The notes beneath the pieces were generated by a model. The model did not search any database, was not told where the DNA came from, and saw nothing but the letters and a program-made list of their open reading frames with translations. This document shows positions 21,264-28,857 of a DNA stretch of 64,000 nt, piece by piece. A program made the position numbers and the translations under genes. Position 1 is the stretch's first letter. Every line of letters begins with the position of its first letter. This DNA is from Ascoidea rubescens DSM 1968 (taxonomy: Eukaryota; Ascomycota; Saccharomycetes; Ascoideales; Ascoideaceae), in contig NW_017962928.1 in NCBI RefSeq assembly GCF_001661345.1, forward strand, positions 289,234 to 353,233. The letters are read 5' to 3'.

Positions 21264-22550
21264 ATGTCAGCTGAGAAATTAAATAAAGATCTTTCGGATT
21301 TATCAGTTAAAGAGGAGGCAAAAGAACAGATAATCACACCTTGGGAAGTTGAGGGTGCAGTGGTTGATGGAAAAGCCCAACTGATTGATTATACCAAACT
21401 AATTAAACAGTTTGGTACCAGACAGATTAACAATGAAACACTAGAACGTTTTACTAAAGTTACAGGACACGAACCTCATATTTTTCTCAAAAAGGGAGTC
21501 TTTTTTTCGGAAAGAGATTTTAATAAAATCTTGGACTTATATGAACAAGGTAAACAATTTTTCCTTTATACAGGAAGAGGACCTTCTTCATCATGTATGC
21601 ATTTGGGTCATATGGTGCCTTTTATTTTCACAAAATGGTTGCAAGAAGTGTTTGATGTGCCATTAGTTATTGAGTTGACAGATGACGAAAAATTCTTGTT
21701 TAAACCAAAATTAACAATTGATGATGTGAAAAAGTTTGCAGTTGAAAATGCCAAAGATATTATTGCAGTTGGTTTTAAACCTGAGAATACATTTATATTC
21801 AGTGATTTGGAGTATATGAATGGAGCATTTTATGAAAATGTTGTTAGAACATCAAGGCAAATCACCACTACAACGGCCAAGGCGGTTTTTGGATTTAAAG
21901 ATTCGGATTGTATTGGAAAAATTCATTTTGCATCAGTTCAAATTGCAACAGCATTTCCATCAAGTTTTCCAAATATTTTAGATCTACCACCAAAAACACC
22001 ATGTTTGATTCCTTGTGCAATTGATCAAGATCCATATTTCAGGGTTTGCAGAGATGTTGCAGACAAATTGAAATTTAGTAAACCCTCGTTGATTCATTCA
22101 AGGTTCTTTCCAGCATTGCAAGGGTCAACAACTAAAATGTCAGCATCAGATGTAAATACAGCAATATTTATGACAGATACAGCAAAACAAATTCAGAAGA
22201 AAATAAATAAGTTTGCATTTAGTGGTGGACAAGCGACAATCGAAGAACACCGTAAATATGGAGGAGATCCCGAAGTCGATGTTGCCTATCAATATTTAAG
22301 TTTTTTTGCGAATGATGAAGAGTATTTACAAAAACTTTATGATGATTACAAATCTGGAAAATTGTTAACAGGTGAATTGAAAAAAGAGTGCATTCAAGTT
22401 TTGCAAAAATTTGTTAAAGAATTCCAAGAAAGAAGGAAATTGATTAATAAAAACACATTAGATAGTTTTATGAAACCTCATAAATTGGTTTTTGCTGAAA
22501 AAGAGAGATTAGTGCCAATTAAGTCCAAACCAGCTAAAAATACCAAATAA
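21264..22550 (+). CDS. WRS1: Cytosolic tryptophanyl-tRNA synthetase
   Basis: A class I aminoacyl-tRNA synthetase that charges tRNA-Trp in the cytosol. The 428-residue protein has the eukaryotic form. A short N-terminal extension is followed by the ATP-binding HIGH-like MHLGHM (112-117, after TGRGPSSSC), the conserved AIDQDPYFRVCRDVADKL segment and the KMSKS-like TTKMSAS loop near residue 293. It ends in a Lys-rich tail. Length and sequence follow Saccharomyces Wrs1 closely. The ATG at 21264 has A at -3. One CTG codon (21381-21383, residue 40) falls in a weakly conserved position. Confidence 0.97.
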   Translation: MSAEKLNKDLSDLSVKEEAKEQIITPWEVEGAVVDGKAQLIDYTKLIKQFGTRQINNETLERFTKVTGHEPHIFLKKGVFFSERDFNKILDLYEQGKQFFLYTGRGPSSSCMHLGHMVPFIFTKWLQEVFDVPLVIELTDDEKFLFKPKLTIDDVKKFAVENAKDIIAVGFKPENTFIFSDLEYMNGAFYENVVRTSRQITTTTAKAVFGFKDSDCIGKIHFASVQIATAFPSSFPNILDLPPKTPCLIPCAIDQDPYFRVCRDVADKLKFSKPSLIHSRFFPALQGSTTKMSASDVNTAIFMTDTAKQIQKKINKFAFSGGQATIEEHRKYGGDPEVDVAYQYLSFFANDEEYLQKLYDDYKSGKLLTGELKKECIQVLQKFVKEFQERRKLINKNTLDSFMKPHKLVFAEKERLVPIKSKPAKNTK

Positions 22551-22836
22551 AATATATCAAATAGTAAATCGAACTATAATAGAAATATGAATATGTTTAA
22601 GGTTTAAATAGATGAGTTATGAATAACATTGGAAAAACTTTTGTGCTTTGTTTTTTTGGTGTTTTGAGCAAATAATTTATATTAAATATATAGAAAATAA
22701 ATACCATTAGAATATAGCAAAATGAATGATTGCAATTTTCATTCGAGTAAAAGACGTAGCCTAGAAGGACAAAAAAACCCAAACTTCTTGTTGCAATAAA
22801 AAATTTTATTGAGATTGAAACCGCCCACTGGATGAT

Positions 22837-23158
22837 TTAGTCATCATAACCAGATAAAGTCAAATCTCTGGGTCTATTTGGTATTGGATAATAGGTGGGA
22901 ACAGGTGGAGCATCTTCAAAAAGATATTTTCTTCTCAAGGGAGTTATAAATAATACACCCAATGGACCAATTATACCAATGACAGCAGAAAAAAACAAAT
23001 TTGGCTTGGTGTGAGCATAAAATCGCAAAGTCTATTGGAAATGAAAAATCAACTAGTCAGTTTGCCAGCCCGAAAATCGAGAGAGGTGGGTAGCCGTAAC
23101 ATACACGAATAGGGTTTCTTAAAAACAAAGGTTTTTCACCAATATATCTTTCATCCAT
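22837..23158 (-). CDS. NUO-9.5: Complex I 9.5 kDa-type accessory subunit, two exons
   Basis: A small membrane subunit of mitochondrial NADH:ubiquinone oxidoreductase, similar to the Neurospora 9.5 kDa subunit. Exon 1 runs from the ATG at 23158 to 23105 (18 codons). The intron is 23104-23032 (73 bases), starting GTATGT and ending TAG. Exon 2 is 23031-22837, giving 82 residues. The splice joins NPIR to TLRFYAHTKP, matching the family pattern PLRYLRWAAHEKP. One membrane segment follows (FSAVIGIIGPLGVLFI), then PLRRKY, YPIPNRPR and the signature C-terminus GYDD. Exon 2 alone has no ATG, so the spliced model is needed. A complex I subunit means this yeast keeps complex I, unlike Saccharomyces. Convergent with WRS1. 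Confidence 0.85.
23032..23104 (-). other. Spliceosomal intron of the complex I subunit gene
   Basis: A 73-base intron on the minus strand with donor GTATGT, acceptor CCAATAG and a CTGACTA branch-like stretch about 25-30 bases before the acceptor. It lies in phase 0 after codon 18. Confidence 0.8.
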
Positions 23159-23667
23159 TTTCAATCGTTGTTATATCGACACCTGGAGTCCAACTTGAGT
23201 GCTGATTGATGAGAGCTGGTATAAATCGATGCACCCACAGTGAAAATGGTAATAGCTGATTATTTCTCGTGCATCCCATTGGTTATGAAACCTCCCCGAT
23301 GCAGCATTTCTCAGAGTGGCAGCTGCTGTTTCAAGCGCCTTCTGTTTTGTGATCGTTTGATGGCTATATTAGGCAGCTTCCCTTTCGGGAGCAGAGCCGC
23401 CCATGTTGAGAGTTGCCCTCTAGCAAGTTGAGGATAAGAAATCAATCAGATTGTGACATGTTCATTAACCTTTTTATGAAATTCTTGATAAAGGGTTAAA
23501 AGAGCACTGGGTCGTGGTATTCGCCTATTTTTCACTTTAATTATTTGCCATCGAGCTCTGTTTATCATAAATTGCTGTCCATATCTCGCTTTTTTGTTTT
23601 TTTTTGCTTTTAATTTACTTATTTTCCATTACCTATTTTCCATTACTACCAACAATATAATATCGCC
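23159..23667. promoter_or_regulatory. Divergent promoter of the complex I subunit gene and SHR3
   Basis: A 509-base spacer with a GC-richer patch at about 23220-23430 and pyrimidine-rich DNA just before SHR3. A short open frame in the patch resembles no known protein. No tRNA or repeat was seen. Confidence 0.45.
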
Positions 23668-24324
23668 ATGGGTTTATATCAAGATCTTTTACCGTTATCA
23701 ACTGGGATTGTTGTTGCAGCTTCGTCATTTTGCTTGGGTATTGTTTATGCCAACTTTCAATATGATTATAAAACTTTGATTTTCAAAGATGGAACTGAAG
23801 CTGATTTTATAAATTCATTAAATCACTATACCACTTGGGCTAATTCCCCACTTAAGATATTACATATTTTGCATGTTGTATTAGGTGTTGGCATATTTGG
23901 TTTTTGTATAAAAATCTGGAAACCAACCGATGATACTTATTTATTTGATTATTCATGTTTATTCATGTTTATTGCTTCGATGATTATCTACGCTACTAAT
24001 TTAAAAATCGGAGCTGATAGTTGTATCCATGGAGACTGGGGAGAAGTTGACATGAAGACTGGTATCAATGTTATGGCCGCTTCGCAAATAATGGTTGTGT
24101 TTCTTTTAACGGGTGTTTTATTTCTACAAGCTGGTCAATTTTATTCTGAATTTGATTTCAAAAGAAAAACCGCTAAACTCGAAGCTGAATATCGTGAAAA
24201 GGAAAACAAAGCTAAAAAAGAATTGAATGAAAAAAGTGAAAAGAACAATCAAAAGAATTCCAAAAAACACAAAAATTCCAAAGGTGAAAAGGTTGAAGCC
24301 AAATCAACTGGAGTTGAAGCCTAG
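23668..24324 (+). CDS. SHR3: Shr3-type ER packaging chaperone for amino-acid permeases
   Basis: Shr3 is an ER membrane protein that keeps amino-acid permeases from aggregating and helps load them into COPII vesicles. The 218-residue protein has four hydrophobic segments at about 9-28, 64-86, 93-112 and 131-155, as in the family. Recognisable pieces are NHYTTWANSP, GINVMAASQIM and LLTGVLFLQAGQFY. A Lys/Glu/Asn-rich cytosolic tail follows, as expected for the COPII-facing end. The start is in a strong CGCCATGG context. No CTG codon was found. Convergent with RPS3. Confidence 0.93.
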   Translation: MGLYQDLLPLSTGIVVAASSFCLGIVYANFQYDYKTLIFKDGTEADFINSLNHYTTWANSPLKILHILHVVLGVGIFGFCIKIWKPTDDTYLFDYSCLFMFIASMIIYATNLKIGADSCIHGDWGEVDMKTGINVMAASQIMVVFLLTGVLFLQAGQFYSEFDFKRKTAKLEAEYREKENKAKKELNEKSEKNNQKNSKKHKNSKGEKVEAKSTGVEA

Positions 24325-24658
24325 ATTAATGCTATTAAGCCAACAATTCCAAAAAAAATGGCTTTGGGAACGAAATGGATAGTTTGATATTAAGATAATA
24401 AGAATTTATGTATAAGTATGCCAATGATTTTGAAGTTTTTTTTTGTTCTTTTTTTTAACTCAATTACGTTTTTGTATTTATAGTTTTAATCAAATTTTTT
24501 TAATTGTTATCAATTAATGTTAAATTTTATTATATAAATACAATAAAGTAAATTAAAAAAATAATTTACAAAATGATAAAAAGTGATTAAAAAAAAAATA
24601 AAATCATTTATTTGTTACTAGTGTCTAGGGATTTCAAAAAATATAAAGATTAAAAAAC
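24325..24658. other. AT-rich spacer between convergent SHR3 and RPS3
   Basis: A 334-base stretch rich in A and T runs holding the 3' ends of both genes. Nothing else could be supported in it. Confidence 0.5.
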
Positions 24659-25435
24659 TTAGGCAGTTTGAGTTTCAACAGGAGTTTCAACAGGAGCCTC
24701 AATGGGGGTCTCAGCTTGTTCTTCAATTTCTTCAGGAAATTCTTGAACAGGAACTTCTTTGTGATTTTTGACGTATGGAGCAGGAGTTTCTTCATCTTCT
24801 TTTGGAGGAATGACATTGACATAATCAGGTAAAGAGTTTGGACCGAATCTTCTCTTTGAAGGATCAACCATGATTTTAACTTTGATACCTAAAACACCTT
24901 GTCTCATCAAGACGTGTCTGGTAGCAGTGTCAATAAAGTCTTTTGAAGGTTGACCAGAGTGGATCATGAAACCATCAGCGAATTTCATTGATTTTGCTCT
25001 GGCAGCTCTTAATTTACCGGAGATTACAACTTCAACACCTTTGGCACCACTTTCCATGACGTATCTGACAACACCGTAAGCAGCTCTTCTAATGGCCAAA
25101 CCATTTAATAATTTGAATTTAAGAGATTCAGCTTGAGCAGTGGCACTTAAACCACGTTCTTGAATTCTTTCTGCGTAGAGAACAAGGGTGTTTGGAGCAA
25201 ATTTGAATCTTTTCTGGACCAAGGAGGTTAATTCATGGATTCTACGACCATTTTCACCTAAAATTTCTTGTGTTCTGATGGCTCTGATAATGATTTCAGT
25301 TTTTGTTGGGGTGATTCTAACTTCAACGCCAGAATAACCTTCGGCAGCCAATTCTCTGGTGAAAAATTCGTTTAATTCAGCAAAGAAGACACCGTCGGCT
25401 ACCAATTTCTTTTTTTTAGATAATAAAGAGACCAT
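24659..25435 (-). CDS. RPS3: 40S ribosomal protein uS3
   Basis: Ribosomal protein uS3 forms part of the mRNA entry channel of the 40S head. The 258-residue protein starts at an ATG (25433-25435). It contains the KH domain with the [10 protein letters not shown] segment (about 60-70), [17 protein letters not shown] and the C-terminal domain with [18 protein letters not shown] and [13 protein letters not shown]. The tail is rich in Glu, Pro and Thr, with short VETP-like repeats, slightly longer than the 240 residues of Saccharomyces. No intron interrupts it. A CACGTG E-box lies 148 bases upstream, next to AGCCCTAC read on the coding strand. This Cbf1 plus Tbf1-like arrangement is known from ribosomal protein promoters of non-Saccharomyces yeasts. 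Confidence 0.98.
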   Translation of the reverse strand: MVSLLSKKKKLVADGVFFAELNEFFTRELAAEGYSGVEVRITPTKTEIIIRAIRTQEILGENGRRIHELTSLVQKRFKFAPNTLVLYAERIQERGLSATAQAESLKFKLLNGLAIRRAAYGVVRYVMESGAKGVEVVISGKLRAARAKSMKFADGFMIHSGQPSKDFIDTATRHVLMRQGVLGIKVKIMVDPSKRRFGPNSLPDYVNVIPPKEDEETPAPYVKNHKEVPVQEFPEEIEEQAETPIEAPVETPVETQTA

Positions 25436-25582
25436 TTTGGATTATTTAATAGTATTGAGGATCGAAAATAGTGATAGAGAGAAAATGATCAATATAGAAA
25501 AACTGTTGGTTGAAAAGTTGTATGTATATTTTGGAAATGAAAATGAAAATGTGAAAGAGATCAGAAAGAATAGTGTACAACG

Positions 25583-25588
25583 CACGTG
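25583..25588. promoter_or_regulatory. CACGTG E-box upstream of RPS3
   Basis: A perfect Cbf1-type hexamer 148 bases before the RPS3 start codon, with GTAGGGCT (a possible Tbf1-like half site) at about 25596-25603. Confidence 0.4.
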
Positions 25589-26257
25589 AAACAAAGTAGG
25601 GCTATAAAGTTGAGTGTGAGCAAATTAGCTATTAGTTAGCATTTAAGTAATTATGAGATATAGTGAAGCATGAGATTATGTAATGAGAGTAGAGTTTACC
25701 GTGTAGGCAAGGGAATGTTTTTGAAGCAAGCAAGTGGCATACGGTGTGTTCTAGACCTGTAAAAGCAAAAGTTAAATGGCGAGAAGAGTGAATTGCGTTT
25801 GTTCGAAGCAAGTTATATGAATAGCGGGTAGTGTCGAAGTCAGAAAGAACATTAGCAACAATCGCAAGATTGAATGTAGTGCAATGATTGATGGAACAGA
25901 GAAGTTTTTGAAGCAGACAATTGAGAAGGTAGCAATCAGATAAGATGATAAACAAACGATTTGGGCCAAAATAAATTTCAAAAGCAAAATGTGAAATTGA
26001 TAATACAGGTTTTGAATGTTAAAATTTTAAAGCCTTTCTATAAGCTCTTCGTTAAAGAGGTTGATTGATTGACTAAGAAGAGTTTAAGGTAATTAACTGT
26101 AAAATTATGAAACTGGTGGGTCTAAGCGACATAAGCAAATAGAGCTTTTAAACCAATTAACATGCTATTTTTCGACGAGTGTGACATAGCAGGTAGTATA
26201 ATTATGACTTAAAAGGAAATTATGAAATTTACTCCTATACCAGATAAGAAGCAAACT

Positions 26258-26285
26258 AAAACACCGGCTCTTACACCGGTGTTTT
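26258..26285. repeat. Perfect 10-base inverted repeat AAAACACCGG / CCGGTGTTTT
   Basis: The arms 26258-26267 and 26276-26285 are exact reverse complements with an 8-base loop, and a T-run follows. ACACCGG also occurs twice as a direct repeat, and CACCGGTG is itself palindromic. It could be a binding site for a dimeric CCG-type zinc-cluster regulator or an RNA hairpin. Confidence 0.6.
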
Positions 26286-26647
26286 TGTTGTGAAAGAAGA
26301 TCGTTTTCTGGCTTTGGATAAATAGTGCAAACGACCTTTATATTTCGGTAGCAACTCTGAATTGTTTTTAAAAAAGTATAAATATAAGCAAGAATCCAGC
26401 CTCTGCGATTTTTATTATTACCAATATCATTATCAATATCATTATTAACATCATTATCAGTGTGCTTTCGCCAGTTGTGATCAGAATAACCATAATATAA
26501 CCACAATATATTATAACCACAATATATAACCTTGGTACTCATCTAACCCATACTACAGATTGATTTCCAGACCAATAACAGTTGCAACCGAAGTCTAACA
26601 TTTTTCCAAAGACACAAACAATAATAACAATAACAATAACAATAACA

Positions 26648-26896
26648 ATGCAAATTCAATCCGTCGCTATAATTCCATTTTTGCTTGCTGCTTGCCAGGC
26701 CGTTGTCACAGTTGAAGTAACGACCACCGTGAGTGGAACACTTACTGAAACCGCCTACGATTCGGTGTGCGGAACCAGCTCGTTGTGCTCCAATGTCACA
26801 ATCTCTACCTACGACGGTGGTGCCAACTACGGCTACTCTGGGTCGTACCTCGCCGCCGGTGCTGTTGCCGTTGGTGTGGCCTTGTTGAATTTGTAG
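26648..26896 (+). CDS. Small secreted protein, probably GPI-anchored (82 residues)
   Basis: The first 19 or so residues form a signal peptide (MQIQSVAIIPFLLAACQA). The middle is Thr/Ser/Val-rich with two cysteines in CGTSSLC and one N-glycosylation sequon, NVT. The C-terminus has a Gly/Asn/Tyr/Ser-rich stretch followed by a hydrophobic tail (LAAGAVAVGVALLNL), the layout of a GPI attachment signal. The mature chain would be only about 35-45 residues, typical of tiny cell-wall or plasma-membrane proteins. Codons are C-rich (ACC, GTC, GCC, TAC), unlike most neighbours, which suggests strong expression. A TATATAA box lies 119 bases upstream. I do not recognise a named family. Confidence 0.75.
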   Translation: MQIQSVAIIPFLLAACQAVVTVEVTTTVSGTLTETAYDSVCGTSSLCSNVTISTYDGGANYGYSGSYLAAGAVAVGVALLNL

Positions 26897-26980
26897 GTGT
26901 ATAGTTTTGCCCAGTAATAAACAAACGTCTCTCAGATCATCCCATCTAACAATAGTCCCACAGCAATGGGCTGCATTGCA

Positions 26981-27190
26981 CCCCGTGTCAAGCCGCGCTG
27001 AGACGCGTGCAGCATGCAGCACATTCCCGGCGGAACAACGGTCGATCGCAGCACAATAGGCAATGCGTCCGTGCGCGGGAACGCGTGGAGCGGACGAGAA
27101 CCGGAGCATCGCGCCGGGCCGCAGCCCCTTTTGGCACGTGAGCCGGCCGGCGCAAGGCTCTTGCGCGCACTTACGGCCCACTCACGACCC
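26981..27190. other. GC-rich island
   Basis: A hand count of 27061-27120 gives 44 G or C in 60 (73%), whereas surrounding coding DNA is near one third GC. It includes ACGCGT at 27003-27008 and 27081-27086 (the MluI cell-cycle box core bound by MBF) and CACGTG at 27135-27140. Confidence 0.8.
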
Positions 27191-27512
27191 ATTCACTGCC
27201 AATTTTCAGTTGTTTTCTGCCAATTTTCAGTGATAACTATCAGTTTCATTGCAATTTGCTATTTCCTGCCATTATCTCACCTTCTCTGTTTTGACCATCC
27301 TCACAGTCCTAATCACAATTGCAACTGTCATTTTGTTGTCGCTACCATTGCCCTTCTATCCTGCTATCCTGCTACCTCCTGACCTCTCATCCTCCTTTTC
27401 TCTTATCCTCAATTGATACTCAAGTCTGTTGCTTCCTGCTTCTTGCTTCTTATTTGTTATTTCCTATTGTTTCCTATTTCTTATTTGTTACCTGCCTAAT
27501 ATCCACCACCTA

Positions 27513-27554
27513 TCTCTAATCTCTAGTCTCTAGTCTCTAGTCTCTAGTCTCTAG
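27513..27554 (+). repeat. Tandem 7-base repeat TCTCTAG x6
   Basis: Six head-to-tail copies; the first is TCTCTAA and the next five are exact TCTCTAG. They lie about 220-260 bases before the RAC1 ATG. Confidence 0.95.
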
Positions 27555-27562
27555 TTTGGGCC

Positions 27563-27607
27563 CTGTGATACCTGTGATACCTGTGATACCTGTGATACCT
27601 GTGATAC
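27563..27607 (+). repeat. Tandem 9-base repeat CTGTGATAC x5
   Basis: Five exact copies, starting 8 bases after the 7-base array. Adjacent arrays with unrelated units suggest a slippage-prone promoter or leader. Confidence 0.95.
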
Positions 27608-27774
27608 CTTTGATTTCTGCTCACTTTTCTGTTATTTCATTTGCTGGCTTACTCAGCTCTTCGTTTGTCAATCTGCCTGTGCTAATCCACTAATCTCTCC
27701 CCATTCTTCTCCCTGTCTCTCTCCATATCTTATCGCCTTATCTTGCTCTCTGACTCTCTGTTTCCCTTTTAAAA

Positions 27775-28500
27775 ATGAGGAGTATCAAATGTGTTGTTGT
27801 TGGCGATGGTGCCGTTGGTAAAACCTGTCTTTTGATATCCTACACCACCAATACTTTCCCCCACGACTACATCCCTACTGTCTTCGATAATTACTCTGCT
27901 AATGTCATGGTCGATGGCCAACCAATCAAATTAGGCCTATGGGATACTGCTGGTCAAGAGGAGTACGACAGATTAAGACCCTTATCCTATCCTCAAACTG
28001 AAGTCTTTCTCATTTGTTTTTCAATTGTCGAGCCTTCCTCCTTTGCCAATGTCAAAGCAAAATGGATTCCAGAAATCAGACAACACTCAACAAAAGATAT
28101 CTCCATATTGTTGGTTGGTACCAAATTGGATCTCAGAGAAGACCCTCACACCTTGGACAGATTGAGAGAGCATGGCAACTCCCCCATCTCCACCCAAGAA
28201 GGCCAAAAATGCTCCAAAGAGTTGGGCTGCGTTGAGTACTTGGAGTGTTCTGCTGCAACTCAACAAGGTGTCAAAGATGTTTTTGATGCCGCCATCAAAG
28301 CTGTTATAGACCCTCCCAACGCTTATGACGACACCTACAACAACAATAACAACAACAACAACGACTTTAACAGCAATTACAATAACAATAACCAAAACAA
28401 CCTGAACCAACAAAATGGTCAATCCCAAAATAACTCCAAATTAAATTCAAGAAGCTCCCACCGTAGATCCAGAAAGAAGCCAAAATGTACTATTTTATAA
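27775..28500 (+). CDS. RAC1: Rac-type Rho GTPase
   Basis: A small GTPase that switches actin, polarity and NADPH-oxidase-type outputs at membranes. The G motifs are GDGAVGKT (10-17), TVFDNY with T35, DTAGQE (57-62), GTKLD and ECSA. Rac identity rests on LGLWDTAG, with W56 where Cdc42 has Phe, and on [12 protein letters not shown]. Saccharomyces lacks Rac; Candida and Yarrowia keep it. The 241-residue protein is about 50 longer than animal Rac1. The extra length is an Asn-rich insert (about 187-225) between the G domain and the basic [11 protein letters not shown] cluster. It ends in the CaaX box CTIL, where a final Leu predicts geranylgeranylation. The ATG has AAAA before it. A CTG codon (28402-28404) occurs only in the Asn-rich insert. 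Confidence 0.93.
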   Translation: MRSIKCVVVGDGAVGKTCLLISYTTNTFPHDYIPTVFDNYSANVMVDGQPIKLGLWDTAGQEEYDRLRPLSYPQTEVFLICFSIVEPSSFANVKAKWIPEIRQHSTKDISILLVGTKLDLREDPHTLDRLREHGNSPISTQEGQKCSKELGCVEYLECSAATQQGVKDVFDAAIKAVIDPPNAYDDTYNNNNNNNNDFNSNYNNNNQNNLNQQNGQSQNNSKLNSRSSHRRSRKKPKCTIL

Positions 28501-28553
28501 TTATTTAATATTACTTTCTATTGTTTTTTTGTTAATAAACTTTTTTCTTTCCA

Positions 28554-28597
<44 letters not shown>

Positions 28598-28857
28598 TGA
28601 TTATTTATTGATTATTTCTTATTTTCAACTTACCTAATCCATTATTTTTGTTAGTTTTTATATCTCTTTTTTTTTGTTTTTATATATAAACCTTTAATGA
28701 TTGGTTTGTTTTTGTTAGTATTTTAGTAGTTATTTGTTTTGTGTGCTCTTTTGATAGTTATATTTACTTACTCTTTTACCTTTTACTTTTTTCTTTTTTT
28801 TATTAATACTCTAATATCTCAATATATAAATTTTAATTTACAAATCAATCTCTCTAT
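28501..28857. other. AT-rich spacer between convergent RAC1 and the next gene
   Basis: A 357-base stretch with a perfect (ATT)13 array at 28554-28592, probably in the RAC1 3' untranslated region. Otherwise only T-rich sequence. Confidence 0.6.
28554..28592 (+). repeat. (ATT)13 microsatellite
   Basis: Thirteen uninterrupted ATT triplets starting 54 bases after the RAC1 stop codon. Confidence 0.95.

Larger units (their letters stand above)
25436..26647. promoter_or_regulatory. RPS3 promoter and upstream region of the small GPI-type gene
   Basis: A 1.2 kb gene-free stretch. The left part contains CACGTG (25583-25588). The right part contains a perfect 10-base inverted repeat (26258-26285), a TATATAA box (26523-26529) and an AATAAC-repeat leader just before the ATG at 26648. 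Open frames on the minus strand here show no protein features. Confidence 0.45.
26897..27774 (+). promoter_or_regulatory. RAC1 upstream region with GC island and tandem repeats
   Basis: This 878-base spacer has three parts. First is a GC-rich island (about 26981-27190) containing two ACGCGT and one CACGTG. Second is a long pyrimidine-rich stretch. Third are two short tandem arrays (27513-27554 and 27563-27607) before the RAC1 ATG. Open frames in the island on both strands are probably accidental consequences of few stop codons in GC-rich DNA. Confidence 0.5.

Noticed and set aside
26543-27192. Long minus-strand frame of 212 codons over the GPI-type gene and the GC island
   Set aside because: It is antisense to a gene with clear signal peptide and GPI features and is Cys/Arg/Gly-rich because of GC content. 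Few stops occur in such DNA by chance.
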